A DNA stretch of 64,000 nucleotides, from contig JARZZO010000016.1 of the NCBI GenBank assembly GCA_030544215.1, positions 40,012,001-40,076,000 of the forward strand, in the 5' to 3' direction. This stretch comes from Zantedeschia hybrid cultivar. Its lineage: Eukaryota; Streptophyta; Magnoliopsida; Alismatales; Araceae. The notes under the pieces were generated by a model. The model was not told the origin of the DNA, searched no databases, and saw only the letters and a list, made by a program, of their open reading frames with translations. A program made the position numbers and the translations under genes. Below are positions 49,593 through 59,608 of this stretch, in pieces (positions within the stretch are counted from its first letter, which is position 1; every line of letters begins with the position of its first letter).

Positions 49593-51617
49593 ATGGAATG
49601 GACTCAAATGAACAAATTTCTTGGCCCATGTCTTAATACCATCACACCTTTCCCTCCACCACCTAATATGGATTTGGCTCACAGATTAGCTAAGCTAGAC
49701 AAGTTGGCCCACACAATTGATCAATTTCTAGCTTTGGGCCCAGAACCGTCCTCATTTCCCACACAATCATATACCTATCAAGAAAGATGTCCCGTTTGGG
49801 CCAATCAGGACCATTATGATACCCCACCTGCTCTTCAATTTCCACCTCACCAGGCCCAAGCTCCAAGTCTAGTTATCCAAGACTTCTCGGATTGGCCCCA
49901 ATTCCAAGTCTACTCTAGTGGTTTGGCCCACAATCATGGACACTCCGATTATCCATTGTCCACAAGATCTTGTCCACCTTACTTCCAATCAAATTATTCG
50001 ACATATTCTTCGCAGTCTGATTATCAGCCCAGTTATCCGCATTCTCAAGATGATCAATTCATGCAACTTGAACAAATAGTCTTGGCCCAACAAGATACCA
50101 TTGGTAGAATGCAGGCCTTAGTTGACTGTTTGACTGAAACTAATCTAAGGATGGATTTAGAAGAAGTGCTTAGCAAGTCCATTGAAAATCTGCAATCTTT
50201 TTCACCTGATTTTGATCAACAAATCAACTCCCAAATTCAACTTGACATCGTTCAATCCGGCAATGATCACATCATGCCTGATCTCGAAAACGGAGAGAAT
50301 CTTACGGAGTCGCATCAGGTGAGAATAGGGAATGCTAGCATAAATCAATCTATGAAAAATCCTGAGACTGGTCAACAAGATGCATCCATGATCATACCTG
50401 TCTGTCCTGAGGAAAGCTTAAGTGATAGAAAAGGAGAAGGGGAAGTGAGTGATCTTTTAGAGGTTAATCCGGATTTTGAACACTTCATATTCCCCACAGT
50501 GGAAGTCAATATGCATGCTAGTCCGAACCTCGAATATTTTTTCTTCCCAATAGAGAAAGTAGATATTCTAGAAGATATATACTCGGTGGATAGGGAGAAG
50601 ATGGAAAACCCTCAGACTAACCAGCAAAGTGAAGTCACGATTACACCTATCTCTCTTAAGGTGAGCTTGAAGGAAAAAGGAGAAGGAGAAATGAGTGATT
50701 TGCTGGATATTGAGCTGGACTTTGAACACTTTCTATTTCCCACAGAGGAATTAAATACACATGATGGTCCGGATCTTGAATATTTCTTCTTCCCAATGGA
50801 TCAGAAAGTGGATAATCTTGAGGAATTGCATCAAGAGAAAACTGAAGCCATAGAATTAGCTAATCATCAAGAAGAGCCCATTGAGGGTAAGTTGGGGGGA
50901 GATGAAGGAGACAAGAAGGATTCTAGTGAGAGCTCAGATATTCACCTACCTATGATCTGTTTCCCAAGTGTTAGAGAATCTCAGCCCAATAGCCTCCAAA
51001 AGTTGGCTCGACTCAAGGAGGTGATGGAATTACTAGGCCAAGTCCACATCAACAGCCATTTTCTCAATGAAACTCACTGTGTTGCCCAACTCCATTCTTA
51101 CAATATCGATAACATCAATCTTTACTGGATTTTATTGAAAGTTGAGGCCAAACTGAACATGTTCTCAGTCTCTATCTTTGAGAAATTTGAAATCCACAAG
51201 TTCACGCGCACGTTGGTTGCTTTGCAGTCAATTGATCATTTCATTAAGCAGCCGCATGACATGATCCAAAATACTCTTATTCAGGTGGATAGGAGCCACA
51301 TATTTGTTGATTTCCTCATCTTCGACATTAGATCATCCCCTACATTGAATCAATGTCCCATCAATTTGAGAATTTATGATATTTTTCTAGTGGATCAAAG
51401 GCTTCAGTTCAGTCAAGGAAACGAAGTGGGGTACGTGGTTGACATGGCCTATGAATCAAGTAGAACCAATATCCTATTGACCATGTTGAAAAATTCTTTT
51501 CTTTGGAATCTCAATGATAACATTCTGACTCATCAACTACATGCAATGCTAAGTGCACTCCAACCAACAAATTTCAAAATGCATGCACTGAAATTTGTGC
51601 TAGTAGGCATTGGATAG
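49593..51617 (+). CDS. 674-residue ORF of unknown function in Athila-like element
   Basis: I do not recognise a family. The frame is open from the ATG at 49593 to TAG at 51615-51617. Residues 1-150 are rich in Pro, Gln, Ser and Tyr with a short helical stretch (L-A-H-R-L-A-K-L-D-K-L). Residues ~160-215 look coiled (Q-L-E-Q-I-V-L-A-Q-Q-D-T). The acidic middle contains a clear internal duplication: a ~45-residue motif with K-G-E-G-E-x-S-D-L-L, D-F-E-H-F and L-E-Y-F-F-F-P occurs twice, ~80 residues apart. The last ~190 residues are more globular (hydrophobic alternation, P-x-N-L-R-I-Y-D-I-F). There is no zinc knuckle, protease, RT or integrase motif, signal peptide or membrane segment. It sits where gag-pol would be, so it is the only product of this non-autonomous element. 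Confidence 0.75.
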   Translation: MEWTQMNKFLGPCLNTITPFPPPPNMDLAHRLAKLDKLAHTIDQFLALGPEPSSFPTQSYTYQERCPVWANQDHYDTPPALQFPPHQAQAPSLVIQDFSDWPQFQVYSSGLAHNHGHSDYPLSTRSCPPYFQSNYSTYSSQSDYQPSYPHSQDDQFMQLEQIVLAQQDTIGRMQALVDCLTETNLRMDLEEVLSKSIENLQSFSPDFDQQINSQIQLDIVQSGNDHIMPDLENGENLTESHQVRIGNASINQSMKNPETGQQDASMIIPVCPEESLSDRKGEGEVSDLLEVNPDFEHFIFPTVEVNMHASPNLEYFFFPIEKVDILEDIYSVDREKMENPQTNQQSEVTITPISLKVSLKEKGEGEMSDLLDIELDFEHFLFPTEELNTHDGPDLEYFFFPMDQKVDNLEELHQEKTEAIELANHQEEPIEGKLGGDEGDKKDSSESSDIHLPMICFPSVRESQPNSLQKLARLKEVMELLGQVHINSHFLNETHCVAQLHSYNIDNINLYWILLKVEAKLNMFSVSIFEKFEIHKFTRTLVALQSIDHFIKQPHDMIQNTLIQVDRSHIFVDFLIFDIRSSPTLNQCPINLRIYDIFLVDQRLQFSQGNEVGYVVDMAYESSRTNILLTMLKNSFLWNLNDNILTHQLHAMLSALQPTNFKMHALKFVLVGIG

Positions 51618-51878
51618 TGTGCACATTCCGTCTGGCTGAAGACGATAAACTTAGCGCTTGTTGGGAGGCAACCCAACATTTTACTTCAGTTTTTGTATTT
51701 CTTTTCATTTTTAGGTCCTTGAGCAGCAGTCGTCGTGGGCATGTCGCATCCTCTTCATTACAGGTTGTTTCGCTCCTTCACAATTCGCTTCTGGCTGACA
51801 TGTTTTTCATATCTTTTATGCCATTGAGGACAATGTCAATCAAGTTGGGGGGTGGGACAATCAATTTGATACGCATTT
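51618..51878 (+). other. Athila-like 3' region and polypurine tract
   Basis: Contains cttagcgcttgttgggaggc (from about 51650) and 'cattgaggacaatgtcaatc', both recurring in plant Athila elements, then TTGGGGGGTGGGA (51845-51857), a candidate polypurine tract, and the first bases of the 3' LTR. The sequence switches to gag-only LTR at 51878. Confidence 0.65.
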
Positions 51879-53747
51879 CTTCTTCCCCTTCCCTTCCTCT
51901 TCTTCCTCTTCCACCACTCCAACACCACCTTACCTCTCACCTCTACCTCCACCACTTCCTTCGCGGTGTTCCACTCTCCGGACGGCGGCCGACGTCCCGG
52001 CGGAGTGGCGGCGTCCTCGAGGGTACCGGCGGCGGTGTGCGGTGCGGCGGGACGGTGGCACGGAGCTTGGCGGAGTTCAAGAATCGGTAGGGGGACGAAA
52101 CCTTGCATGTGTGCTCGTTTGCTTCTTGGCGTGATGTGGCGTGTTTGGGGTTAGATTGAGCATGTTTAGGGGGATTCCTTGTGGGAATGGCGGTGTTTGT
52201 GGACGTGGTTTCATAGCATGATCGTGGTGCTTGACGTTCTCATCTTCCCCCTTTTGGTTTTGGGGTTTTTCGGGGTGCTTGGGGTTCAAGGGAGAAACCC
52301 TCGAGTTGAACCAGGAAACCTGGTTTCTGGCGCTAAACGGCGTCGTGCCTGGTCGACGCCTTTTAGAAGGACGTCGGGGCAGTACGACGCCTTTTAGGGC
52401 AGAAACCTCCATGTTTGAGGTTTCCCGAATTAGAGGTTCTGGCACTAAATGACGTCATGGATGGACGACGCCTTTCGGAAAGACGTCGGGCCATCATGAC
52501 GCCATTTAGGTAGGAAATGCCCCCGTTTAAGGGTTCTGCAATCTGGATTTCTGGGTTGAATGGCGTCTTGTGACCCTGATGCGTTTTAAACGGCGGCTTC
52601 ACAGGTGGACGCGTTTTAAGGGATAATCTGTCTTTTAACTGAACCCGTCTAAGGGATAATCCGTCTTTTAACTGTCTTAACCCTGGTTTTTAAACATATG
52701 TTTCACTGTTGGCGGTTCTAAGGCATGTTTTACGTTGTACACTGAGACTGAGGACTTCTGTGTGTGTGGAATGGCATCATGTTATGTGTGTGTGTGCTTG
52801 TACGAATATGGATTCGATATGACTGTGGTTTATGTTTGTCACCATGGACCGATGGGGACAGGGTCATGGTGTCTGTGAGGCATTGTGCCTTACCGGTGGG
52901 AGAAGGGGTACATGTTGTGGTTTACCTTTAGCTGAGGGAAGCAGAACCACCTTGAGCCCGTCGGGCCGGAGTAGCTGGTGCGCTATCCGAGGGGTTGCTG
53001 CTTGGCCTCAGCGGGTCGGGGTTTCCCTGTTTGTCGTGACAGCTTCCGGCGCGTTTCTTGCTGTGGAGCTGGTACTGGTGGGAGTTGGTTTACCCTTTAG
53101 CCACTGGGCCTGATGTGACCTTTGATCAAGGTTACGAGTGGTACCCTTAGCCCTTTGGCCTGACGCAGCCCGGGAGAGTTGGGTTTGTGGGTAGTTCCTG
53201 TAGCTTCGGCTTGACGGGGGTTCGCCGGTCCCCAGGGCCCTCCTGGAAGCGCTGAGGCCTAGCGTGGAGGCAATCCGGTGGTAGGACAGTAGTCTAGACT
53301 GCTTGTGTGCACACGTAGCTGGCAGTGGCGGTACACTGAGTCCAGCTAGTCCTAGTTTGGCTCACTGCCTCACCCTACAGTGCCCCGGAACACTGTAGGG
53401 GTGGACAGGCGTGAGCAGTGGTGGTAGTGTTGGGAGGCGACGTTTGACTTCGGTCGACAGTGTGGTTCAGTCGCTTCGTGGACTTTGACTGTGAGACGTG
53501 ACTTTGTGTTGGGTTCTTCGGGTTACTTGGTACTGCTCTTGTTACACTGCTTATCGTACGGTTCCTATCAGGTTGAGTGCTATGTTTACTGCTTTACTTA
53601 ATTGCCATATATTCCTGTTGTTGCACTTGTGGGTGTGTGAGTGGGAGGCGGGGGATCGGATGATCCCTACTGAGCCCATTTCTGGTGTGGCTCACTCCCT
53701 GCGGTTTCAGGTGTGGACCTCGTGGCGCAGCGGAAGCGTGGTGTCTT
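51878..53747 (+). repeat. Gag-only element 2, 5' LTR part 1
   Basis: Matches the 3' LTR from 58793 onward, starting within a CT-rich stretch; the first ~456 bp of the LTR are missing. Palindromes at 52335-52615. It ends at GTCTT, the target of the solo LTR insertion. Confidence 0.9.
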
Positions 53748-56454
53748 TGTAAGGACTGAGGTTTCGGGTTCTGTGTTCGGGTCGGGTTCGGGCTGGATCC
53801 CCTGGTTTGGACCCTAGAGGGGTCTTGAGATTTATGGCTGAATGGCGTCAGCACTTGTCGACGCCTTTCAAAAGGCGTCAGGGTGTGTGGACGCCATTTA
53901 GGTTTGCAGATTGTTGTGCCACGTGTGCGCCACGTGGGCGGTTTTCGGGCCGCGAGGGTACGTCCCCTGTCATTTCGTCTGAACGGCGTCCAGGTGGGTC
54001 GACGCGATTCTGACTGCGACATCTGCGATGTCAGGGCACGGCGCCAGAGCGTTGTCAGTACAGCCGGTCACATCGTCTGAACGGCGTCCACGGTGAGCGA
54101 CGCGTTTCAGAGCGCTGTCAGTACGGCTGTCCTGTCAGAGTGAATGGCGTCTGCCTCGATCGACGCGTTTTAGCTGGATTCGGATTGACCCCGCGAGCCT
54201 CCCCTTCTTTCCCTCATTCTCGCCTTCACTCTCTCTCTCCTCACCCTCTCCGCCCTCTCCGCTCTTCTTCCCCTTCCCTTCCTCTTCTTCCTCTTCCACC
54301 ACTCCAACACCACCTTACCTCTCACCTCTACCTCCACCACTTCCTTCGCGGTGTTCCACTCTCCGGACGGCGGCCGACGTCCCGGCGGAGTGGCGGCGTC
54401 CTCGAGGGTACCGGCGGCGGTGTGCGGTGCGGCGGGACGGCGGCACGGAGCTTGGCGGAGTTCAAGAACCGGTAGGGGGAAGAAACCTTGCATGTGTGCT
54501 CGTTTACTTCTTGGCGTGATGTGGCGTGTTTGGGGTTAGATTGAGCATGTTTAGGGGGATTCCTTGTGGGAATGGCGGTGTTTGTGGACGTGGTTTCATA
54601 GCATGATCGTGGTGCTTGACGTTCTCATCTTCCCCCTTTGCGTTTTGGGGCTTTTCGGGGTGCTTGGGGTTCAAGGGAGAAACCCTCGGGTTGAACCAGG
54701 AAACCTGGTTTCTGGCACTAAATGGCGTCGTGCCTGGTCGACGCGTTTCCGAAAGACGTCGGGTCAGTACGACGCATTTTAGGGCAGAAACCTCTCTGTT
54801 CGAGGTTTCCTGAGTAAGGGGTTCTGGCGCTAAATGACGTCATGGATGGACGACACCTTTCAGAAGGACGTCGGGACATCGTGACGCCATTTAGGCAGGA
54901 AATGCCCCCGTTTAAGGGTTCTGCAATCTGGATTTCTGGGTTGAATGGCGTCTGGCGACCCTGACGCGTTTTTAAACGGCGGCTTCACAGGTGGACGCGT
55001 TTCAAGAGATAATCTGGCTTTTAATAAACCTATCTGAGGAGCTTGAATGGCGTCGACCTCGGTCGACGCGATTCAAGATAGAAACTGTCTTTGTGCTGGT
55101 TTTTAGCATGTGTTCCACTGTTGGCGGTTCTATGGCATGTTTTGCGTTGTACACTGAGACTGAGGACTTCTGTGTGAATGGAATTACATCATGTTATACG
55201 TGTGTGTGTGCTTATACGACTGTGGATCGATATGACTGTGGTTTACGCTGTCACCATGGGCCGATGGGAGAAGGGCCATGGTGTCTGTGAGCTGTACTGG
55301 TGGGAGAAGGGGTACATGTGTGTTTTACCTTTGGCTGAGGAAGGCAGGATCGCCTTGTGCCCGACGGGCCGGAGTAGCCAGTGTGCTATCCGAGGGATCG
55401 CTGCTTGTCCTCAGCGGGTCGGGGATTCCCTGTTTGTCGTGACAGCTTCCGGCGCGTTTCTTGCTGTGGAGCTGGTACTGGTGGGAGTTGGTTTACCTTT
55501 TAGCCACTGGGCCTGATGTGACCTTTGATCAAGGTTACGAGTGGTACCCTTAGCCCTTTGGCCTGACGCAGCCCGGGAGAGTTGGGTTTGTGGGTAGTTC
55601 CTGTAGCTTCGGCTTGACGGGGGATCGCCGGTCCCCAGGGCCCTCCTGGAAGCGCTGAGGCCTAGCGTGGAGGCAATCCGGTGGTAGGACAGTAGTCTAG
55701 ACTGCTTGTGTGCACACGTAGCTGGCAGTGGCGGTACACTGAGTCCAGCTAGTCCTAGTTTGGCTCACTGCCTCACCCTACAGTGCTCCGGAACACTGTA
55801 GGGGTGGACAGGCGTGAGCAGTGGTGGTTGTGTTGGGAGGCGACGTTTGACTTCGGTCGACAGTGTGGTTTAGTCGCTTCGTGGACTTTGACTGTGAGAC
55901 GTGACTTCGTGTCGGGTTCTTCGGGTTACCTGGTACTGTTCTTGTTACACTGCTTATCGTACGATTCCTATCAGGTTGAGTGCTATGTTTACTGCTTTAC
56001 TTAATTGCCATATATTCCTGTTGTTACACTTGTGGGTGTGTGAGTGGGAGACAGGGGATCGGATGATCCCTACTGAGCCCAATTCTGGTGTGGCTCACTC
56101 CCTGCGGTTTCAAGTGTGGACCTCGTGGCGAGCGGAAGCGTGGTGTCTTCTTGGTGTGCGGACCAGCAGCTGTCTTAGTTCCCGGGGTATGCCCCGATGT
56201 TGTTGTACTTTTCTTCTGCCTGTACTTATTTAACTTGTTGGACATGTAACTATTGTTGGACTGTATACGGACATTGTTATTTACCCTTCTGCGCACTCGT
56301 TTACCTTTCTAGTCCGTACGATTGTTATATTTAGCCTTGTTTAGCACTTACTCCTCCAGATGTGTTGTGTGAGATCCGGGTGTGAACCCGTAGTTAATGG
56401 GCCGACATCCATTTAGTGACCGGGTCTCCGGTCATAGGATGGCGGGTCGTTACA
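53748..56454 (+). mobile_element. Solo LTR inserted in the 5' LTR of gag-only element 2
   Basis: 2707 bp, TGTAAGGACTGAGG...GGGTCGTTACA, flanked by GTCTT at 53743-53747 and 56455-56459. The undisturbed target (gtggtgtcttcttggtgtgc) is present in the 3' LTR near 60680. No interior. Palindromes at 53838-54175 and 54718-55080. Confidence 0.93.
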
Positions 56455-56763
56455 GTCTTCTTGGTGTGCGGACCAGCAGCTGTCTTAGTTCCAGGGTATG
56501 CCCCGATGTTGTTGTACTTTCCTTCTGCCTGTACTCATTTAATTGTTGGACATGTAATTATTGTTGGACTGTACACAGACATTATTACTTTCCTTACTGC
56601 GCACTTGTTATACCTTTGTAGTCCGTGTGATTGTCATATTTAGCCTTGTTTAGCACTTACTCCTCCAGATGTGTTGTGTGAGATCCGGGTGTGAACCCCC
56701 AGTTAATGGGCCGACATCCATTTAGTGACCGGGTCTCCGGTCATAGGATGGCGAGTCATTACA
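56455..56763 (+). repeat. Gag-only element 2, 5' LTR part 2
   Basis: Resumes the LTR after the solo insertion and ends GCGAGTCATTACA, two changes from the usual GCGGGTCGTTACA, next to the primer site. Confidence 0.9.
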
Positions 56764-56765
56764 GA

Positions 56766-56777
56766 TGGTATCAGAGC
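56766..56777 (+). other. tRNA-iMet primer binding site, gag-only element 2
   Basis: TGGTATCAGAGC two bases after the LTR end; exact initiator-Met tRNA complement. Confidence 0.92.
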
Positions 56778-56918
56778 TCAGTCTGGTTGAGTATGTGATA
56801 AACCGGGTTAGATATTATAGTCCAACAATAAGTACGAGTCTGTACAGGCGATGGCTGCTGGTATAGATTGATAGGTTTTGACGTGTTTTGATTCGATTTT
56901 CGTGTTTGTGGGGTAGTG

Positions 56919-57959
56919 ATGGCACCGAAGAGGAGAGTTCCGTTGGCTCGTGGTTCGAGAGTAGATGGTGGTGGTTCGGGGGCAGAAGGACATAATGTGG
57001 ATCGTTTCATGGAAGCTATGATTGGGGCTATGTCTAGATATCAGCAGGGAGATGGAAGTGAGGGGTCCAGTTCCCGAGGTGGCCAATCTACTGTGGTGGA
57101 GCGGTTCTTGAAGTTGAAGCCCCCTTCTTTCACGGGTCAACCTGTTCCAGATGCGGCAACTCAGTGGATTAAGGAAGTGGAGAAAGTGTTTGATGTTCTA
57201 GAATGTGCTGAGAGTGACAAGACCTTGTTGGCAACCTACTTGTTGAAGGGCGATGCTTATGATTGGTGGGTTACCATCAAGGGGTTGATGTTTCCAGATA
57301 GGTCTTTGAGAGAAATTCCTTGGGAAGGCTTTGTGAGAGAGTTTAGTGGACAGTACCTTCCGAGGCATGTTCGTAGGGCCAAGGAAAGGGAGTTCATGGA
57401 ATTGGTGCAGGGTGATACGTCAGTTCTAGAATATCAGATGAAATTTGTGGCTCTGGGAAGGTTTGCTCCACACATTTCTGAGCGTGAGGATCTGAGGACG
57501 GAGAAATTCGTGGATGGACTTCGGCATGATTTGAGGGAGTTTGTGGCAGCTCATTGTTGTAAGGATCTGGCGTCAGCGGTTCGGTGCGCGGCAGCAGTGG
57601 AGATGCAGTTTCAACACACGGCTAAGGAATCGGAACATTCAGCACAAGGGAAGCAGCATAGCAGGGATAGATCAGCGGTCTTTTCGTCAGGCGGTTCGAG
57701 TTCTTTTGAGGTCGAGTTCCAGGAGGTTCCTTGTGACGAGGATGAGGATGGTTCGGTTCAGCAGATGCAGACAGAGGTCAGCTGGCAGCAGGAGGCGAGG
57801 CAGGACGCTGCAGGCCGTTGTCCCCATTGTAGCAGGTTTCATGGCGACAGGATATGTCCCTTGATCACTGGTAGCTGTTTTGGCTGTGGCAGGAAGGGAC
57901 ATCTCGCGAGGAACTGTCCCCAGAAGAATAAGACAGGTCAGAAGCCGAGCGGTCAGTAG
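56919..57959 (+). CDS. gag: Gag of gag-only element 2
   Basis: 346 residues from the ATG at 56919 to TAG at 57957-57959, the same length as the gag at 29862-30902. The gag domain covers ~75-215 (F-T-G-Q-P-V, Y-D-W-W-V-T-I-K, F-S-G-Q-Y-L-P-R-H-V, F-V-D-G-L-R-H-D-L-R), followed by an acidic, Gln-rich linker and two Cys/His motifs: C-P-H-C-...-I-C at ~302-314 and the canonical knuckle C-F-G-C-G-R-K-G-H-L-A-R-N-C at ~320-333. The two gags differ at many residues yet both are open and keep the knuckle, which points to selection on the protein. It must rely on another element for reverse transcription and integration. Confidence 0.93.
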   Translation: MAPKRRVPLARGSRVDGGGSGAEGHNVDRFMEAMIGAMSRYQQGDGSEGSSSRGGQSTVVERFLKLKPPSFTGQPVPDAATQWIKEVEKVFDVLECAESDKTLLATYLLKGDAYDWWVTIKGLMFPDRSLREIPWEGFVREFSGQYLPRHVRRAKEREFMELVQGDTSVLEYQMKFVALGRFAPHISEREDLRTEKFVDGLRHDLREFVAAHCCKDLASAVRCAAAVEMQFQHTAKESEHSAQGKQHSRDRSAVFSSGGSSSFEVEFQEVPCDEDEDGSVQQMQTEVSWQQEARQDAAGRCPHCSRFHGDRICPLITGSCFGCGRKGHLARNCPQKNKTGQKPSGQ

Positions 57960-58336
57960 GTGTTCGAGACGTGAATGGAGTTGCGTCTCTTCGAGGTGGT
58001 CCGAGAGGCTGTACTAGAAGAGCACTTTGATCTTGTCTTGTTCAGAGGTGGTTGTGAACTCTTGTGGCACTTGTATGTATTTAGGTTTGGTGGAGAATCA
58101 GTTTTGTAATATGTGCCTTGCTAGTGTGTGGTTATTGTTGATCTTTCAGCTTTCGTCAGAATTGAGAATCTTGGTTAGCTTGATGTGAATTCGATTGGCT
58201 ATTATGTGGAGCCTTGTGTGAGCAATTGGTGAGGACGATTGTTGTATTCGGTGTGTGTCGGCATGTGATGGTTAGCCGAGTTGAGCGTTGAGCGGTTGCA
58301 AATTTCGAGGACGAAATTCTTTTAAGGGGTGGAGAA
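57960..58336 (+). other. Post-gag stretch and polypurine tract
   Basis: No pol similarity is visible. The first part (58040-58100) matches the stretch downstream of gag in element 1 (around 29700-29770, minus strand). It ends with 'tttcgaggacgaaattcttt' and AAGGGGTGGAGAA (58324-58336), the polypurine tract, right before the LTR. Confidence 0.75.
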
Positions 58337-58429
58337 TGTAAGGACTGAAATTTTGGGTTCAGTATTCGGGTCGGGTTCGGGCCGGATCCCCTGGTTTGGA
58401 CCCTGAGGAGGGTCTTGAGATTTCTGGCT

Positions 58430-58700
58430 GAATGGCGTTAGCACTGCTCGACGCCTTTCAAAAGGCGTCAGGTTGTGTGGACGCCATTTAGGTTTGCAGG
58501 TTGTTGTGCCACGTGTGCGCCACGTGGGCGGTTTTCGGGCCGCGAGAGTACGGCCCCTATCATTTCGTCTGAACGGCGTCCAGCTCGGTCGACGCGATTC
58601 AGACTGCGACATCTGCGATGTCAGGGTACGGCGCCAGAGCGCTGTCAGTACGGCCGTCCTGTCAAACTGATAGGCGTCTGCCTTGATCGACGCGTTTCAG
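58430..58700. repeat. GACGC palindrome cluster (4 units)
   Basis: Units near 58431, 58458, 58568 and 58670. 58568 reads GTCTGAACGGCGTC...GACGCGATTCAGAC. The first two are back to back. Confidence 0.85.
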
Positions 58701-59244
58701 CTGGTTTCGGATTGACCCTGCGAGCCTCCCCTTCTTTCCCTCATTCTCACCTTCACTCTCTCTCTCCTCGCCCTCTCCGCCCTCTCCGACGATCTTCTTC
58801 CCCTTCCCTTCCTCTTCTTCCTCTTCCACCACTCCAACACCACCTTACCTCTCACCTCTACCTCCACCACTTCCTTCGCGGTGTTCCACTCTCCGAACGG
58901 CGGCCGACGTCCCGGCGGAGTGGCGGCGTCCTCGAGGGTACCGGCGGCGGTGTGCGGTGCGGCGGGACGGTGGCACGGAGCTTGGCGGAGTTCAAGAACC
59001 GGTAGGGGGACGAAACCTTGCATGTGTGCTCGTTTGCTTCTTGGCGTGATATGGCGTGTTTGGGGTTAGATTGAGCATGTTTAGGGGGATTCCTTGTGGG
59101 AATGGCGGTGTTTGTGGACGTGGTTTCATAGCATGATCGTGGTGCTTGACGTTCTCATCTTCCCCCTTTTGGTTTCGGGGCTTTTCGGGGTGCTTGGGGT
59201 TCAAGGGAGAAACCCTCGGGTTGAACCAGGAAACCTGGTTTCTG

Positions 59245-59608
59245 GCGCTAAACGGCGTCATGCCTGGTCGACGCCTTTTAGAAGGACGTCGGGGCAGTAC
59301 GACGCCTTTTAGGGCAGAAACCTCCCTGTTTGAGGTTTCCCGAATTAGAGGTTCTGGCGCTAAATGACGTCATGGATGGACGACGCCTTTCGGAAAGACG
59401 TCGGGCCATCATGACGCCATTTAGGTAGGAAATGCCCCCGTTTAAGGGTTCTGCAATCTGGATTTCTGGGTTGAATGGCGTCTTGTGACCCTGACGCGTT
59501 TTAAACGGCGGCTTCACAGGTGGACGCGTTTTAAGGGATAATCTGGCTTTTAACTGAACCCGTCTAAGGGACTTGAATGGCGTCGACCTTGGTCAACGCG
59601 ATTCAAGA
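59245..59608. repeat. GACGC palindrome cluster (7 units)
   Basis: Units near 59248, 59278, 59360, 59390, 59473, 59503 and 59574. Pairs are spaced about 110 bp apart, with arms alternating between CTAAA/TTTAG, TTGAA and CTTGAA/TTCAAG types. Confidence 0.85.

Larger units (their letters stand above)
46756..51878 (+). mobile_element. Non-autonomous Athila-like element, 3' end lost
   Basis: Order: LTR, tRNA-Asp type primer site, ~900 bp leader, one 674-residue ORF, the conserved 'gcgcttgttgggaggcaaccc' block (51651 on), 'cattgaggacaatgtc', a polypurine tract and about 11 bases of a 3' LTR (TGATACGCATTT at 51867) before the gag-only LTR begins. The primer site, the 'gggaggcaaccca' block and the 'ttgaggacaatg...gttgggggg' tail are characteristic of plant Athila-group gypsy elements. 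There is no gag, protease, RT or integrase. The left LTR edge is uncertain: 46756 (TGATC, pairing with GATCA at 48654-48658) or 46768 (TGTAGCGCATTT, more like the 3' LTR start). Confidence 0.72.

Noticed and set aside
53598..56763. A full element bounded by the LTR-like ends at 53748 and 56763
   Set aside because: The sequence between is a single LTR with its own target duplication (GTCTT), so it is a solo LTR inside an LTR, not an element with an interior.
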